Source: Loripinus fragilis (Eukaryota > Mollusca > Bivalvia > Lucinida > Lucinidae). Taken from it: 64,000 bases of DNA. Positions 10,920 through 23,280 of the stretch are shown here, one piece after another (positions within the stretch are counted from its first letter, which is position 1; every line of letters starts with the position of its first letter). The position numbers and the translations under genes were made by a program. The notes beneath the pieces are model-generated. The model saw nothing but the letters and a program-made list of their open reading frames with translations. It had not been told where the DNA came from and made no database searches. The stretch covers positions 18,474,687-18,538,686 of the forward strand of contig OZ026522.1 in assembly GCA_964019695.1 (NCBI GenBank), written 5' to 3'.

Positions 10920-11660
10920 TTATTAGATTTGGCTCCAAATTATATAGACTTATTGTAGGTATTCCAATGGGTACTTGCTTGCTGATATATTGTGTTGCTT
11001 TATTATGAGAGATACTTCATTTTGTCTCGTTCTGAAAATAACCAGACTGATGTTATTAAGGCGTTAAACTCTACTACATGTTCGTATCTAGACGACTTAC
11101 TGAATGCTTATAATTCTTCTTTTTTAAACAAATGGTTAGTCAGATATGTTCCTTGGAACTTAAATCAAATAATGCAAATCATTTTGACATTTATACCTCC
11201 TTTTTGGACTTTGGCTTTTCCATAAATAATAGCACAGTTTCATCTAAAATTGATCAAAAACGAGAGGATTTCAATTTTGAAATAGTTACTTCGAATTTTT
11301 GGATCATGGTGAATGACAACGTTCCCATTCTTATGGAGTATATATTTCACAAATTATTCGTTTTGAAAGAGCGTGTTTGCAATTAGATGACCTCATCAAT
11401 AGAACCAATTTTGGCGGCTAAGATATTAAATGAGGGCTAGTGATATCATAAACTTCATAAAGGATTATCGAAATTCTACTGCAGACACATAGAGTTGATC
11501 ATTAAATACCGGTATAACGTTAGTTTGAAAATTCTTCTTCAACATGGCATTTTACAGTCCATTTTTATGGCAATTTAGTTTTTTTAAATACAAAAGATTC
11601 CTTGAAATGCTGTCGATTGTTGATCAGTTCATAAGATCACCATGCACTTTAAAAAAGTGG
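10920..11660 (+). pseudogene. Penelope-like reverse transcriptase remnant
   Basis: Broken reading frames on the plus strand show a recognisable reverse-transcriptase series. A GIPMGT block lies at about 10957, then an in-frame stop, then in another frame NNQTDVIKALNST and the catalytic-type YLDDLLNAYNS box (about 11085-11118). Further downstream, after another frame change, come SFLDFGFSINNSTVSSKI and KREDFNFEIV. Later fragments in shifting frames resemble the thumb region that follows in this family (FYGNLV-like near 11565). The GxPMGT plus YLDDLLN pairing is typical of GIPMGT-type, Penelope-like polymerases common in mollusc genomes. Multiple stops and frameshifts show it is long dead. The family call is from pattern recognition only. 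Confidence 0.6.
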
Positions 11661-12045
11661 AATATATTATGCAGTGCTTTACTGCCGTTTGAAGAAAAAA
11701 CAAAGAAAAAAAACAACAAAAATAAACGCTTGAGTATTGCTAATAAAAAAAAGTTGACACACGATAAAAGTACAGTTACAAAACAGATTTACCATTAGAA
11801 ATATGAAGGAGATACATGCATTTGTCCAATCAAGTGATTACAATAGTAACATGGCCAACTATGTAGCTTTACTCTGATTGTGTGCCAGTATATCTGCGCA
11901 TTATGGCCAGAAAACGTGTTTTAAATTATTACAAGGCTCGGGCTGGCCGCTGTAGTTGGTCAGGTAATTATTCAAATTAATTCGTAAAAAACCCGGAAGA
12001 AGGGTAATTCAAGTCGTGAACCATTTAACTCTTTGATAACCTTTG

Positions 12046-12112
12046 CAAGCAGTTTGAACCAAGATCAGGACCGACAGTACGTCGGTCCTGATCTTGATCC
12101 AAACCTTTTTCC
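12046..12112. repeat. Hairpin element (family H), member 1
   Basis: Perfect 15-bp stem aagatcaggaccgac / gtcggtcctgatctt around a 5-bp loop (12061-12095), flanked by GCAAGCAGTTTGAACC on the left and a degraded complement (ggatccaaacc-like) on the right. Outer flanks match the other hairpins at 14597, 29433, 33145 and 39705, while the inner stem sequence differs. Confidence 0.7.
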
Positions 12113-12160
12113 ACTCCTATAGTGTTCCAGAAAGAGCTGTTACAATAGAAAGGGACTTAC

Positions 12161-12511
12161 TCAGCAAACAGTAGTAATCCATGGTGAGATAATGGTTTGT
12201 TACCGGATAATTGGCAACACCACATGAACTCGTGCCGGCTGCTGAAATACTGTCGCCAAAAAAGCATATTGATTTTCCGGAACATTGGTCTTGTGGCATT
12301 GTACCAGAGTAAGCTGTAAAACAGTCAGCGCTATCATAATAACAGCAACCTATCGAAGTGTCCCCTAGTCCACATGTTGTTGTTAGCTTTGTACCGTATT
12401 GTATATCTGCTACAGCAATGATGCTGTCACTGCCGCATGAAACAGCAGTGCCTGTACCCTGGCATATTGTTACACGATTTGGAGTCCCTGCTAATGAAGG
12501 CAAATACTGCC
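12161..12511 (-). CDS. SUEL/rhamnose-binding lectin-like exon (minus-strand gene)
   Basis: Internal exon of 351 bp, phase 1-1, with an excellent acceptor (ttttattttcag, exon from 12511) and a consensus donor (CTGA then gtaagt, exon to 12161). It encodes about 116 residues with at least ten cysteines. The series SCGSDSIIAVADIQYGT, TTCG, CSGKSICFFGDS, SSCGVANYP and YLTMDYYCL follows the order of the galactose/rhamnose-binding SUEL lectin domain: the first Cys and strand, the tyrosine-glycine turn, the C-x-GK-x-x-C block, and the terminal Y-x-C. This domain is extracellular and in molluscs is often linked to other extracellular modules. The phase-1 symmetric exon is what exon shuffling predicts. 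It can be spliced in frame to the terminal exon at 8755. Which gene it belongs to upstream is not proven. Confidence 0.7.
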
Positions 12512-12723
12512 CTGAAAATAAAAGAGAGAACATAACATTTCATAAATGTGAAGTGAGGTTAAAAATGTCTCCATTATGGTGAATCTTCGTCATCGCTCGG
12601 GCTTTCATGTGAGCCTTGCACGTAGTGACGTTAAGCTCAATATGACTGAAATTCAGCTGAAAGGTAAAACATTCATCTGAACAGGGCATTGTAAAACTAC
12701 TTTTAAACTGTATTTGATGAGAA

Positions 12724-12790
12724 GAGTTTGAATCGAATGCTATGCAATAATAATTGTAGAGTTTGAATCGAATGCTATGCAATAATAATT
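12724..12790. repeat. 35-bp tandem duplication
   Basis: The unit starting gagtttgaatcgaatgctat occurs twice back to back (12724 and 12759) with no difference over the first 32 bases, so the duplication is recent. Confidence 0.85.
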
Positions 12791-13476
12791 AAGTACAGCT
12801 CTTGCTAAGAACCATGCAAAACCTGCAAAAGGTGATACATCGCATGTTACAAAAATGAACCTTTTTTGTTTTTCCCAATTGATTATGTCCTAAAATAAGT
12901 CAAATGACCCTTTTTACTGGTAAACGATTTTGTAGAAGAATGCTATCGATGGATTAAAAATCATCATTTGAGATGAAATTCCCATAGGGTTCCATTATGA
13001 AATTTGAAGTTAAATTTTCTCTCATGATGGTCCTGTTATTATTATGAAACTGGGTCTATTATATGGCAACAGCCTTTGTTTTCTTATTTCAAAATTCAAA
13101 CCCGTGTGTTTTTTAGGTTATCTATGGTAAAAAAGCTAAAATGTAGTTGTCATGGAGATACCTCCCTTAATATTCGGGAGAAATCGTCAATTGGAAACGA
13201 AAACATTATAATTTCTATAACTATTTTAGAATAATTTCTTTGAACTATGCTAAAAACAACAGTTTATTTTTTTAATTATTTGTAACACTGTAATATAGGT
13301 TTTTATTCCTTAATTATCAAAAAATTAAATTATATCACTCCAAATAAATGAGGGATCCCTAACAAGTATGGCAGCTTTTTTAAAAGAGCATGACACTGAA
13401 AAATGCCCCATTGTCTGCGCAGGCGCGATACTAAACGGATAGACAATGCCCAGTTTAGAAATCTTTTACTAGATCT

Positions 13477-13633
<157 letters not shown>

Positions 13634-14283
13634 TTATAGAGGATGATCTTCCCTCTTTTCAAATACATAACAAATGATTTAAAAATTATTCCCTAATACT
13701 GCAAATCATCCATTACAAATAATTATGAGGCAAAAATATCGGTAAAATTTATGCAATTGCCCTCCCTTGCCGTTTTTGAATTAGCTCCCTAGTTGAAATT
13801 AATTTCGCAAGTTTTGTAATTCAAAGGTGATTATTTGCTTGTTTTAATATGTATATTTATTCCAAATTACAATAGTTTTGTTTTGAATATTTTATAATTT
13901 TATATTCTACCAAAGATACCATTGACTGCAAGCCTTTAATCACTAAAAACAATAATAAAATATAAGAAGTATAAAAAAACCATAATATTTTTAATTGGCG
14001 TCATATTTATCCATTATAAAAATTTGATATAGGTTAAAATAATTACCTTCTCACGTTCAGGTGATTTACACTGAATGGAGGTGTTCCAAACATGGGAAAG
14101 GTTGACTATCTATCAAAATGGACACTAAAATGGATCCAACCAAAATAAACAAAAGCCTGAACAATATGAGCCCTGTTCGAACATTGACCACATCATCATT
14201 CATGTGCAAAAATACAGTGATAAACACACATATCTACTGTACTATAGGGATACTCGACCTTTTCATTCTGGGTACTGGTAACA

Positions 14284-14480
14284 GGTACTTAGGCAAACAG
14301 TGAAGACCCAAACAGTGGCATTTCATCAGTGTCTGCACTGTTTATTAAGATATTTACTAATTTTCAGGTAACTAACAAATTATAAGGCGGAAACAGAAAT
14401 GACTTACTTTGCATACATGCAAACAGTCTTTACCAAGATCAAACTGCTCTGAAAAGGATCAACAATGTGTGCTACAGAGA
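14284..14480. repeat. Hairpin element (family H), two degraded members
   Basis: 14284-14335 (AGGCAAACAGTGAAGACCC ... gtctgcactgttt) and 14418-14480 (gcaaacagtctttaccaagatc ... tgtgtgctac) keep the outer flanks of the family; their inner stems are decayed. Confidence 0.5.
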
Positions 14481-14596
14481 CGCTAAAACTGGATCTATAA
14501 TGGTTGCAAGACTCGATCACATACAGCAAATAGATCTAAAATGATGTCTGTTGTCGTCATCTGCTACATGTTTTAAATTAGCTAATTTCGGTATAC

Positions 14597-14668
14597 AGAC
14601 AAACAGTGTGGACCCGGATCAGACTGCTGCTATGGTAGCAGTCTGATCTAGGTCCACACTGTTTGCTA
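14597..14668. repeat. Hairpin element (family H), well-preserved member
   Basis: AAACAGTGTGGACC ... GGTCCACACTGTTT form the outer arms, and ggatcagactgctgcta / tagcagtctgatcta form the inner stem with a very short loop at about 14632. Almost the entire 72 bp pairs with itself. Confidence 0.85.
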
Positions 14669-15109
14669 CAAAGACGTTTTAAATGGGCTAGCATACTGTT
14701 ATATGGGTCTGCTAAGTCAATAGTTAATTTTGGCAAATACAAGTTTATGTATTGTCTAAAAATCGGCCCATCCCACCAGTACGGCATTCCTCTGGCGGGT
14801 CGACAGTGGCAACTCTTGAGTCTTATGCTTAGCTTTGACATAGCTTTTGGGTGCTCGAAAGAACTGTCTCATTGACGGGCGGAACATATTATTAAAAGTA
14901 CGATGATTTAGGTATATGCAACAAACTGAAGCATTACTGTAATCATGCTGTTCGGTATGCTGTGAATAATTTCTTATCCAGCTTTTGGGTGCTCAAAAGA
15001 ACAATTTCATTGGTTGGGAATAAAGAAAAATATTTCAATCACGCAATCTGATCTAGGTTCCTGGCAGACGGACGGACGGAGTGGCAGACAGACGGACGAT
15101 CAAATATAC

Positions 15110-16015
15110 CTGTTTTTTTCCTTTCATATCCATCTGGATTTCATGTTCATGCCGCCACTAATACAGTGTTAAGATACTTAATGATATCGTAGAGCTTGTC
15201 TTGTTAGAAACACTGCCCTTTGCAGCTTTCAAAGACTGCGCGTTTCACTCGAAAAATTGCACAGCTTCAATGATGATTGGTCGTTAATTGTGTATAATTG
15301 TACTGTTCGCGAAAATTTTATCACAACTTTAGGATTATCTTTGTCGGGTACGATAGCAATTAAACAATGTGCCTGCAATCGCTTTTTGCTAACTATTGAA
15401 AGTGCAATGTGGCAAAGAAAAAAAAAATACGGCAAGTCCTTGGGTTGAGCCAATTATTCAACAATGTGCTGGACAATGCACATACTACCAGACCCTGGGC
15501 CACTCCTTATAGGTGGGGCTCGGGGTCTGGCATCTGACTCTGAGACTCTGTGTCTAGGGGTCCGATACCGAACTCAAAGACTGCCCAGTACCAGACCCAG
15601 AGACACTGTGTATTATTTATTTTATTTATCTTTTGCGTCAAACTTCATTAATCTAGATATAGCCCCCCTAACATAATCCCTAACAGGCCTGCCAAAAAAA
15701 ACGCACGCACAACTCATTAAACACACAAATTCCGTTCTTCATGGCTTTTTTCAGCTATGTCAAGACTTACCACAACGGGTTAGGGCGACCTCCAAGGCAC
15801 GGATTTATCAAAGCTACATTTTCGATCGCCGAAAATAGGGTTTTCGATTGTCATAACGATAGTATAGTAGAACGCAATTATAGTGTTATCGATCGCCAAT
15901 ATGAAACAGCGTGATTCTGTTTAGCGTTCAACCAACAACAGTTAAGCAATAACAGTCATGGAAAGACTGGAGAAGCCAAGAATCAAACCAACAACCCCTG
16001 GTTTATAACTGAGTG
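15110..16015. other. No recognisable gene
   Basis: Preceded by a short GACG-rich simple repeat at 15065-15100. Contains only short unsupported open frames on both strands and some self-complementary AT-rich motifs near 15860-15895. Confidence 0.45.
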
Positions 16016-16019
16016 GTTT

Positions 16020-18720
16020 ATCCACTATGAGAGAAAAATATCTTGAAATGTGCCTTTTCCCCCATTTCTTAGATTTTGAAAGTGGTTTAATACATATTCC
16101 TTAAATTTAATACAATTGCACACAAAATGCATGCACGCTTTTTTAAGGACCTCGGACAGTCTTAATGAAGGACTGCTCATAAAATGGCCGGATAAAAGTT
16201 TCAAAGAAAATGAATTTTTTCAAATAAAAAGATAATAGGTTCAACCCTCGAATTTTCCACAAAAGTGTTTTTTCTCATTAGACAAATAACAATTTAAAGA
16301 TATGGGTAAAAACTCTGTCTTTGCTACACATATTCAACATATAGAAAATATCAAAATTTTTACTGAAGTGCTCCCCCGCCCCTCACCGTGGTCAAACAGA
16401 TCATTTTGTTTACGCTTGTACTTTAACATTTCACACATCATAGAAATTTCATGTTAAAATGTGTCATTTTGCTGATTTTTTCGATTTTGAAAAAGGTTGC
16501 TGTTACCTTAACACAAATGCACGCAAGAGAAGAAAAAAAAAACATGGGTTTCTTGCATTTTTACTTAAGAACATACATTACTTTATTGGTTTTAAAACAT
16601 CATTGTCTTACATTAGTATGGTCATGGGAGAAAAATTATGTTAAAATGTGCCGTTTTTGCCGTTTTCTTTGATTTAGGAAAACGGTTGCTGCTACCTTAA
16701 CAGAATTGCACGAAAGAGAAGAAAAACACATGGGTTTCTTGCATTTTTAATTAAGAACAGACATTACTTTATTGGTTTAAATACATCATTGTCTTACATT
16801 AGGGTGGTCATGGGAGAAAAATTATGTTAAAATGTGCCGTTTTGGCAGATTTCTTAAATTTTGAAAACGGTTGCTGCTACCTTAACACAATTGCACGCAA
16901 GAGAGGAAAAACACATGGGTTTCTTGCATTTTTACTTAAGAACAGACATTACTTTATTGGTTCTAAAACATCATTGTCTTACATTAGGGTGGTCATGGGA
17001 GAAAAATTATGTTAAAGTGTGCCCATTTATGCCGATTTCTTAGATTTTGAAAACGGTTGCTGCTACCTTAACACAATTGCACGCAAGAGAAGAAAAAACA
17101 CATGGGTTTCTTGCATTTTTACTTAAGAACAGACATTACTTTATTGGTTCTAAAACATCATTGTCTTACATTAGGGTGGTCATTGGAGAAAAATTATGTT
17201 AAAATGTGCCCATTTTTTGCTGCTTTCTTAGATTTTGAAAACGGTTGCTGCTACCTTAACACAATTGCACGAAAGAGAAGAAAAAAACACATTGGTTTCT
17301 TACATTTTTGCTTAACATCGTACATTACGTTATTGGTTTAGATACATTATTGTTTTACATTAGGATTGTCATGGGAGAAAAATTATGTTAAAAAGTGCCT
17401 TTTTGGCAGATTTCATAGATTTTGAAAACGGTTGCTGCTACCTTAACACAATTGCACGCAAGAGAAGAAAAAACACATGGGTTTCTTGCATTTTAACTTA
17501 AGAACAGACATAACTTTATTGGTTCTAAAACATAATTGTCTTACATTAGGGTGGTCATGGGAGAAAAATTATGTTAAAGTATGCCCATTTTTGCCGATTT
17601 CTTAGATTTTGAAAACGGTTGCTGCTACCTTAACACAATTGCTCGCAAGAGAAGAAAAAACACATGGGTTTCTTGCATTTTTACTTAAGAACAGACATTA
17701 CTTTATTGGTTCTAAAACATCATTGTCTTACATTAGGGTAGTCATGGGAGAAAAATTATGTTAAAATATGCCCATTTTTTGCCGCTTTCTTAGATTTTGA
17801 AAACGGTTGCTGCTGCCTTAACACAATTGCACGAAAGAGAAGAAAAAACACATTGGTTTCTTGCATTTTTGCTTAACATCGTACATTACGTTATTGGTTT
17901 AGATACATTATTGTTTTACATAAGGATGGTCATGGGAGAAAAATTATGTTAAAAAGTGCCTTTTTGGCAGATTTCTTAGATTTTGAAAACGGTTGCTGCT
18001 ACCTTAACACAATTGCACGCAAGAGAGGAAAAACACAAGGGTTTCTAGCATTTTTAATTAAGAACAGACATTACTTTATTGGTTCTAAAACATCATTGTC
18101 TTACATTAGGGTGGTCATGGGAGAAAAGTTATGTTAAAGTGTGCCCATCTTCGCCGTTTTCTTAGATTTTGAAAACGGTTGCTGCTACCTTAACACAATT
18201 GCACGCAAGAGAAGAAAAAACACATGGGTTTCTTGCATTTTTACTTAAGAACAGACATTACTTTATTGGTTCTGAAACATCATTGTCTTACATTAGGGTG
18301 GTCATGGGAAAAAAAATATGTTAAAATGTGCCCATTTTTGCCGATTTCTTAGATTTTGAAAACGTTTGCTGCTAACTTAACACACTTGCACGCAAGAGAG
18401 GAAAAACACATGGGTTTCTTGCATTTTTTCTTAAGATTATACATTACTTTATTGGTTTAAATACATCATTGTCTTACATTAGGATGGTCATGGGAGAAAA
18501 ATTATGTTTAAATGTGCCTTTTTGGTCGATTTCTAAGATTTTGAAAACGGTTGCTGCTACCTTAACACAATTGCATGTTAGAGAAGAAAAAACACACGGG
18601 TTTCTTCCATTTTTGTTTGAGAACATATATCACTTTATTGATTTAAATACATCATTGTCTATCATTAGGATGGTCATTGGAGAAAAATTATCTTGAAATT
18701 TGCTGATTGTTCATAATTTT
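16020..18720 (+). repeat. ~186-bp satellite array, about 13 units plus diverged edges
   Basis: The motif CATGGGAGAAAAATTATGTT recurs at 16623, 16809, 16993, 17181, 17370, 17556, 17743, 17931, 18116, 18303, 18489 and 18675, giving a spacing of 184-189 bp. Each unit also carries a 'gattttgaaaacggttgctg' block and a 'cttacattagggtggtcatg' block. Units fall into at least two alternating subtypes (for example 'cccattttt' versus 'cctttttggcaga', and 'gttctaaaacatcatt' versus 'gtttagatacattatt'), implying higher-order amplification. The edges (16020-16440 and 18600-18720) are diverged, as expected for an ageing array. Short open frames within it are repeat artefacts. Confidence 0.95.
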
Positions 18721-19176
18721 GCTAAAATCCAGATTATAAATACTAGTTTTATTTTCGTGTACGAGTTATCATAATACAATTGTTAGTATATCATTTATTA
18801 AAGCCAAGATCAATCTACAGAACTGATATACCAAATTAACTATTTTACTACCATGGCACAAACTCTTGGTAAATCAAAATAACCAAAAATCAGCTTTTTT
18901 GTAGCATTTACACTGGAAAATGAGGTAAAATTGAAAATTTTTGGTTGCCATGGCAACGAGCTTCCAATCAAAGAAATATTGTACCAGTCTGTGTTTGGTG
19001 ACAAGTACTAGATGATAGGAAACAAATTTACGATTTCTGTAACCATGGATGTATCGCCATTTGCATGGTGCTTAGCAAGAGCTGTACTTAAATTGTAAAT
19101 ATGAATATGACATGTGTTTCATCTCATCGATGCCTTAGGCCACTTGTTGTTAGGAAAAAGCAGCCTGGGCTAAAGA

Positions 19177-20066
19177 GATTTAGGAAATAAATCTTTCTAG
19201 ACAAAAATAAAATTACCGCTTTTATTTGTTTGATAAATCATGGGATTTAATAATAATATATGAATATAATCCAGAGGAATGTGATTATCAATCGAGGCGA
19301 AGCCGAGGTTGATAATCATATCTTGAGAGATGATATTTTCGACTATCACCCTCTCAGGGGATGTAATATTTATTTTATTATACTGAACAGAACATTTTTT
19401 TTCTATCATTTTCTCTCTTAGGTCCACCATGGTGAGAGGAGTAATGCAGCCTCTTATTTATATTATGCATGAAAAAAACATCTTTCACAAAAATGGTTCT
19501 TTTTTAACAGTTTGAATGCTGGAACAGATCATTGACGTTCCGTTAATCAAATGACATCATAAAAAGGTGATGCCGTCAAACTTAATACCAAGCTGCGTCA
19601 TTTTAAATGCGATAATGTGTGGTTTTGTAGCAAACTAGAAAAGTTCGCATTACCCGCTCAAATTTGGCATCACCGTGTTCCTCTCATCCTAACAAAGAAA
19701 GCGAGTACCTGCACTTTACGTTTCTGACCATATGATAAACAAGGAAGTTACTAGGAGTTGAAAGCGTCCAAATCATGCCTCATGTCCGCCATTGTTGTTG
19801 AGCGTCTCCTGACGTGAACGAACAGTACGCGGCGTTGCGCATCAGACGAACGACTGCTATTTTATACTTCCACCTGAGACTAACAACCTGTGCAACCTGG
19901 CAAGCGAGTGACAGTATTCGCCGTCGCTATAGCAGCGGGTGATAGTATTAAATATATGTCGTTTGTCTATGGAAGTTTCTATGGGAAATTCACGTTAGGT
20001 ATAATAAAGAAAAATTGTAGACCCAGAACAGACGCCAGATAATATAATATCGTCTAATCAGGTTCT
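19177..20066. repeat. 890-bp segmental duplication, copy 1 (foldback-type repeat)
   Basis: Matches 20211-21100 over exactly the same length with only about a dozen base differences that I count. Contains a palindromic motif centred on GGCGAAGCC at 19296-19304 within gattatcaatc...ggttgataatc. Its last ~60 bp are the left part of a family H hairpin (gtagacccagaacagacgcc...), cut off at 20066. Minus-strand open frames across it are not supported as genes. Confidence 0.9.
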
Positions 20067-20210
20067 CATGTCTTCTCTTTCGTGCAATTGTGTTAAGGTA
20101 GCAGCAACCATTTTCAAAATCTAAGAAATCTGCCAAAAAGGCACTTTTTAACATAATTTTTCTCCCATGACCATCCTTATGTAAAACAATAATGTATCTA
20201 AACCAATAAA
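20067..20210 (-). repeat. Inverted satellite monomer between the duplication copies
   Basis: In reverse complement this 144-bp piece matches one unit of the 16.0-18.7-kb satellite. It is closest to the unit around 17890-18025, sharing the rare variants 'acataaggatggtc', 'gttaaaaagtgcc' and 'ttggcagatttcttag'. Its orientation is opposite to the array. Confidence 0.85.
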
Positions 20211-21100
20211 GATTTAGGAAATAAATCTTTCTAGACAAAAATAAAATTACCGCTTTTATTTGTTTGATAAATCATGGGATTTAATAATAATATATGAATA
20301 TAATCCAGAAGAATGTGATTATCAATCGAGGCGAAGCCGAGGTTGATAATCATATCTTGAGAGATGATATTTTCGACTATCACCCTCTCAGGGGATGTAA
20401 TATTTATTTTATTATACTGAACAGAACATTTTTTTTCTATCATTTTCTCGCTTAGGTCCACCATGGTGAGAGGAGTAATGCAGCCTCTTATTTATATTAT
20501 GCATGAAAAAAACATCTTTCACAAAAATGGTTCTTTTTTAACAGTTTGAATGCTGGAACAGATCATTGACGTTCCGTTAATCAAATGACATCATAAAAAG
20601 GTGATGCCGTCAAACTTAATACCAAGCTGCGTCATTTTAAATGCGATAATGTGTGGTTTTGTAGCAAACTAGAAAAGTTCGCATTACCCGCTCAAATTTG
20701 GCATCACCGTGTTCCTCTCATCCTAACAAAGAAAGCGACTATTTGCACTTTACGTTTCTGACCATATGATAAACAAGGAAGTTACTAGGAGTTGAAAGCG
20801 TCCAAATCATGCCTCATGTCCGCCATTGTTGTTGAGCGTCTCCTGACGTGAACGAACTGTACGCGGCGTTGCGCATCAGACGAACGACTGCTGTTTTATA
20901 CTTTCACCTGAGACTAACAACCTGTGCAACCTGGCAAGCGAGTGACAGTATTCGCCGTCGCTATAGCAGCGGGTGATAGTATTAAATATCAGTCGTTCGC
21001 CTATGGAAGTTTCTATGGGAAATTCACGTTAGGTATAATAAAGACAAATTGTAGACCCAGAACAGACGCCAGATAATATAATATCGTCTAATCAGGTTCT
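20211..21100. repeat. 890-bp segmental duplication, copy 2
   Basis: Second copy of 19177-20066. Unlike copy 1, its right end continues into the complementary arm of the hairpin (aggttctgcattgtttggtttgc, broken here as aggttct then gcattgtttggtttgc, to about 21115), so this junction is the ancestral one. Confidence 0.9.
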
Positions 21101-21109
21101 GCATTGTTT

Positions 21110-21908
21110 GGTTTGCAGAACGCACTATTCAAAATAACTACACTATCCATAAAATAGGCAATTGACTCTTAACCCCCCTCCCCCAACAACGCCCATTAGG
21201 CTTTAATGGACTAAATACTTATCTGCATTGAATCAATCTCACCTTGTTTTCCTAGAAGAATATCGTCAACTGCAACCGTTTGAAAGCCTTCTAATTGTGA
21301 CTGAAACACAATCTGGAGAGATAAAAAACTGTGTAGATAAATCTCATATCATTTCAGACTTTTATCACACACACACGCACGCGTGGCAGTTGCAGCCACC
21401 AGGATCTAAATATATATTTTACAGGCTTAATTTTTGCCGTAGATTCTGATGCTATATTTTTCAATGTTTCCGGCTAAAGGGGAACAGATCAATTTATATC
21501 AGGGGAGTATGGGAACAGTTATCACCGCAGGCGAATTTATTTCATCTTGTAAATACATCTTCAGATTTGATATCTTACTGAAGCCTATCTTACTGAAGCC
21601 TACTTTTGGGGATATGGACAAAATCGAGGGGTGTTTGAAAGCACACAGCATGGCATCATAACTTAACATTGCGTTGATAAAATGCTGTCAAATAATACAT
21701 ATTGGAAACTAGAATTCAACGGCTACTTGTTGGTTTGATTTTGGTCGAAAAAGACCTTGGCATGCACGTGCGGCGCATGCTCTAAATGACTAGGTGTTTT
21801 TAACACTGGCGGAAGCGCCAACATATTATATTATGCACCACTCAAGCAGCTGACGGCTTTTTACCTGGAAAAAAGTGACAAATAGATAAATGGCTAACTT
21901 CAAAAATA
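21110..21908. other. No recognisable gene
   Basis: Short open frames at 21228-21449 and 21449-21661 lack domain or splice support. A 15-bp direct repeat (atcttactgaagcct) occurs twice in tandem near 21571-21601. Confidence 0.4.
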
Positions 21909-21925
21909 GGACTTTTTGCGATTTT

Positions 21926-22118
21926 TGTTTGATTTTATTCTTTACGTCCACTCAACAATCTTTCAGTTATGCGGGACGGGTCTTCCTGGGTTGAACCAGT
22001 ACTAAGCTAGGATAAATGTGTCTTTCTCAAGGACACACCGCAGTGACGCCGGTGAGGCTCGAACCCGCGGCCCTTCAGTCTCGAGTCAAGCACTCTACCA
22101 CTGAGCCACTGCGCTCCC
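21926..22118 (-). mobile_element. tRNA-derived SINE with 17-bp target duplications
   Basis: On the minus strand the element starts (at 22118) with a tRNA-like head: an A-box-like TGGCTCAGTGGTAGAGTGC and a B-box GGTTCGAGCC. A body containing 'cctagcttagtactggttca' follows, and it ends with cgtaaagaataaaatcaaac. The sequence GGACTTTTTGCGATTTT occurs immediately outside both ends (21909-21925 and 22119-22135), a perfect 17-bp target-site duplication, so boundaries are exact. Related copies lie at about 32784-32977 and 35108-35288. Confidence 0.93.
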
Positions 22119-22139
22119 GGACTTTTTGCGATTTTCCTT

Positions 22140-22850
22140 TATACTTATACTATAAATTGTGTCACTGAAGGAGCAAGAAATATGAAAATATATTGCTTTA
22201 TTTGTAGCGAATAATGTTGAAATACATTTCGTCTCGTCGCAAAAACGTTGACTTGTTTAGTTCTGTATTCAAGAAAATAATTACTGATGTCACTACCCCT
22301 ACTTTTTCAAGAAAATGGTTGGGTAACTAAACCCCACATATTTTGTCGAAGGCTTATGAGGGGGTTAATTTTCTCACGGTACCGCATTAACTACCACAAA
22401 ATGGATTGATTTCTACTCTCAAGGTATTCTTACTCTTTTTCAATTGTAATAAACCAGAACGTCAACTTATAGCGAAACTCATTCTATGAGAATAATTTAT
22501 GAGTTATCTTCACTTTGTTCTGGTTTATCAAATGTCTTTTGGTTTTAAAATCAATAGCACACAGTGCGCTAGACAAAAATAGCATGTTTAAACACTGTTG
22601 GATATATATTTCGGATCTAGAATATATCATTCTTTAGGAGAAATTATGAAGTACGCAAAAGCGCGCGTTGTCATATTGTAACAGGAAACTCGACTATACA
22701 AAAGGGGACCATTGTGGCCATGGGAACTCTCACCTGAATTTTTAGCCCCTTCTGTTAAGCATAGTGAAATCATTTGAGAAATATAAGGAGCATATAGTAC
22801 CATAGATTTAATCAATCGATAACATTTTTTTAATAATTATTTTGAATCTG
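22140..22850. other. No recognisable gene
   Basis: AT-rich sequence with short unsupported open frames only. Confidence 0.4.
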
Positions 22851-23235
22851 GCCCAGTGGATCTGATGTTGAACAGGTATAAAGAGTTACATTTTAGCTCT
22901 GGTAGCCGTTGTTCAGCGGAGCAAAACCGATCGGACAATTTTGCCAAAGGGTCTCAAAAGAAAAATATGTGTGAAATTAATTTGAATTTGGACCAGCGGT
23001 TCAGGAGATGCATTTTAAAGATATTTCTTATCTACAGCTCTGTCGACCATATTGTTTTGCGGAGCAAAACCATTGCGACACTTATGGTAGAGAGCACTAT
23101 GCTGTACATATATGTGAAATTATTTTGGGTTTGGACAAGTGGTTCAGGAGGAGATGTTGTTTAAAGAGATGTCTTATCTAGAGCCTTGGCAGCAATCTTG
23201 TTCGGTGGAGCAGAACCATTTTAGCCCATGAGCCA
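22850..23235 (+). repeat. Degenerate tandem repeat, ~145-bp unit, array 1
   Basis: The 'gttcagcggagcaaaacc' type motif recurs at 22911, 23053 and 23200, with 'tttgga.c.gtggttcagga' between copies. Same family as 28650-29290. Confidence 0.7.
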
Positions 23236-23280
23236 GACACAACTTTGTTAGCATTTTGTTGATAGCAATTCTTACATATA

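Noticed and set aside
16451..18696. Repeated short peptides around LNTIARKRGKTHGFL
   Set aside because: Translation of the ~186-bp satellite; frames are broken in every unit.
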